Below are positions 31,924 through 32,941 of a stretch of DNA of 32,941 nt, piece by piece. The stretch is from contig JACMLB010000400.1 in NCBI GenBank assembly GCA_014379805.1, positions 1-32,941 of the forward strand, in the 5' to 3' direction. Position 1 is the first letter of the stretch. Each line of letters opens with the position of its first letter. The translations under genes were made by a program, and so were the position numbers. Source of the stretch: Rhodospirillales bacterium (GTDB taxonomy: Bacteria > Pseudomonadota > Alphaproteobacteria > Rhodospirillales > Magnetospirillaceae). The notes under the pieces were generated by a model. That model searched no databases. It was not told where the DNA came from and saw only the letters and a list, made by a program, of their open reading frames with translations.

Positions 31924-32941
31924 CGATGCGAAGGACAAGAAACGCTAAGATCATTGCCACGCTGGGACCGGCAAGTTCCTCCCCGCAGGCGATCGAAGGC
32001 TTGTTCGTCGCCGGGGCCGATGTGTTCCGGCTGAATTTCAGCCATGGCAGCTATGCCGAACATCAGGCCCGGTACGACGCCATCCGTGCGCTGGAAAAGA
32101 AACTCCGCCGCCCCATCGCCGTGCTGGCCGATCTGCAAGGTCCCAAGCTGCGCGTGGGTAAATTCACCGACGGCAAGGTGCGGCTGGAGAACGGTTCCGA
32201 GTTCCGCTTCGACCTGTCCACCGAACCCGGCACCATCCACCGCGCCCCCCTGCCCCACCCGGAAGTGTTCGCCGCCCTGACCATGGGCACCGAATTGCTG
32301 CTGGACGACGGCAAGCTGCGCATGCGGGTGGAAAAGCACGGCGCGGACTTCGCCGACGTTCGCGTGCTGGTGGGCGGCGATCTGTCCAACCATAAGGGCG
32401 TCAACGTTCCCAACGCCTTCCTGCCCATCTCGCCCTTGACCGTCAAGGACAAGGCCGATCTGGAATTCGCCATCGCCATGGGCGCCGACTGGATCGCGCT
32501 TAGCTTCGTGCAGCGCCCGGAAGACGTGGCCGAGGCACGCAAGCTGATCGGCCAGAAGGTGGGAAGCCGGGTGCGTTTGCTGTCCAAGCTGGAAAAGCCT
32601 CAGGCCATCGAGCATCTGGACGCGATTATCGAGATGTCCGACGCCATCATGGTGGCGCGCGGCGATCTGGGTGTGGAATGCCCGCCCGAGACCGTGCCGA
32701 TCCTGCAAAAACGCATCATCAAGGCCAGCCGCGCCGCCGGCAAGCCGGTGGTGGTCGCCACCCAGATGCTGGATTCCATGGTCCATTCCCCGGCCCCTAC
32801 CCGCGCCGAGGCGTCCGACGTGGCCACCGCCGTCTATGACGGCGCCGATGCGGTCATGCTGTCGGCGGAAACCGCCGCCGGCGACTATCCGGTGGATGCG
32901 GTGACCATGATGGACCGCATCATCAGCCGGGTGGAAAAGGA
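31924..32941 (+). CDS. pyk: Pyruvate kinase, N-terminal part (partial at window end)
   Basis: The first 339 residues of a glycolytic enzyme usually about 475 residues long; it transfers phosphate from phosphoenolpyruvate to ADP. The N-terminus [13 protein letters not shown] is typical. Catalytic elements are FRLNFSHGS (Arg35, Asn37, Ser39), Lys221 in SKLEKPQAI and the metal site ARGDLGVE at 244-251, followed by TQMLDSM and [10 protein letters not shown]. The B domain lies at about 73-155. The ATG at 31924 has GAAGGA 10 nt upstream. The frame is open to the last base. Confidence 0.96.

Noticed and set aside
30885-32786. Long open frame (633 codons) on the - strand opposite the GntR and pyruvate kinase genes
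   Set aside because: It is antisense to two confidently assigned genes and has no family resemblance.
1-32941. CRISPR arrays, insertion sequences, tRNA or rRNA genes, prophage genes
   Set aside because: No spaced direct repeats, transposase motifs, terminal inverted repeats or structural RNA sequences were recognised.

Overview
The window is about 64% GC and encodes an F1-ATPase zeta-type inhibitor (DUF1476), an LdtR-like MarR regulator, PurS as a separate small subunit, and a complete Tad/Flp pilus cluster. Together these point to an alphaproteobacterium, most likely a Rhodospirillales member close to Magnetospirillum or Phaeospirillum. This placement is inferred from protein families, not from a marker gene. 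No tRNA, rRNA, CRISPR array, insertion sequence or phage gene was found. Coding density is high; the longest gene-free stretch is 15482-15759 (278 bp), which appears to hold the control region of the flp gene.

Region 1 (1-3240, + strand) contains the end of a dihydroorotase gene, a PadR-like regulator with a perfect palindrome over its promoter, radC, a Prx5-type peroxiredoxin ending in a clear terminator, and an LdtR-like MarR regulator whose mRNA looks leaderless.

Region 2 (3241-15759) is a Tad pilus locus. The main operon runs on the - strand in the order flp, tadV/cpaA, cpaB, cpaC, cpaD, cpaE/tadZ, tadA/cpaF, tadB, tadC, followed by a small VF530-family gene. Facing it is a tadD-like TPR lipoprotein gene on the + strand. 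Its divergent neighbour is an orphan secretin-N-domain protein, followed by a separately promoted TadG-TadF-like-TadE operon that ends in an intrinsic terminator. A Crp/Fnr-family regulator lies just upstream of flp on the same strand.

Region 3 (16440-21045) carries purB, the ATPase zeta subunit, an NRDE protein translationally coupled to an exported protein with a possible Cys-His-Asp triad, and purC-purS.

Region 4 (21043-26151) carries an FAD-linked oxidase, a DUF445 membrane protein, a FemAB/GNAT-like protein, a DUF2795 protein and a periplasmic Cu/Zn superoxide dismutase.

Region 5 (26391-32941, + strand) is a probable operon: a single-domain response regulator, a REC-PAS-PAS-GGDEF-EAL protein with an apparently degenerate EAL site, an FAH-family enzyme, a DMT exporter and possibly a GntR/FCD regulator. 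The start of pyruvate kinase follows and runs off the window.

The most notable signals are regulatory and architectural. They are the palindrome over the PadR promoter, two divergent promoter pairs that share a symmetric -35 element, an operator-like inverted repeat upstream of flp, the orphan secretin-N protein, the GGDEF/degenerate-EAL protein coupled to metabolic genes, and the exported triad protein.
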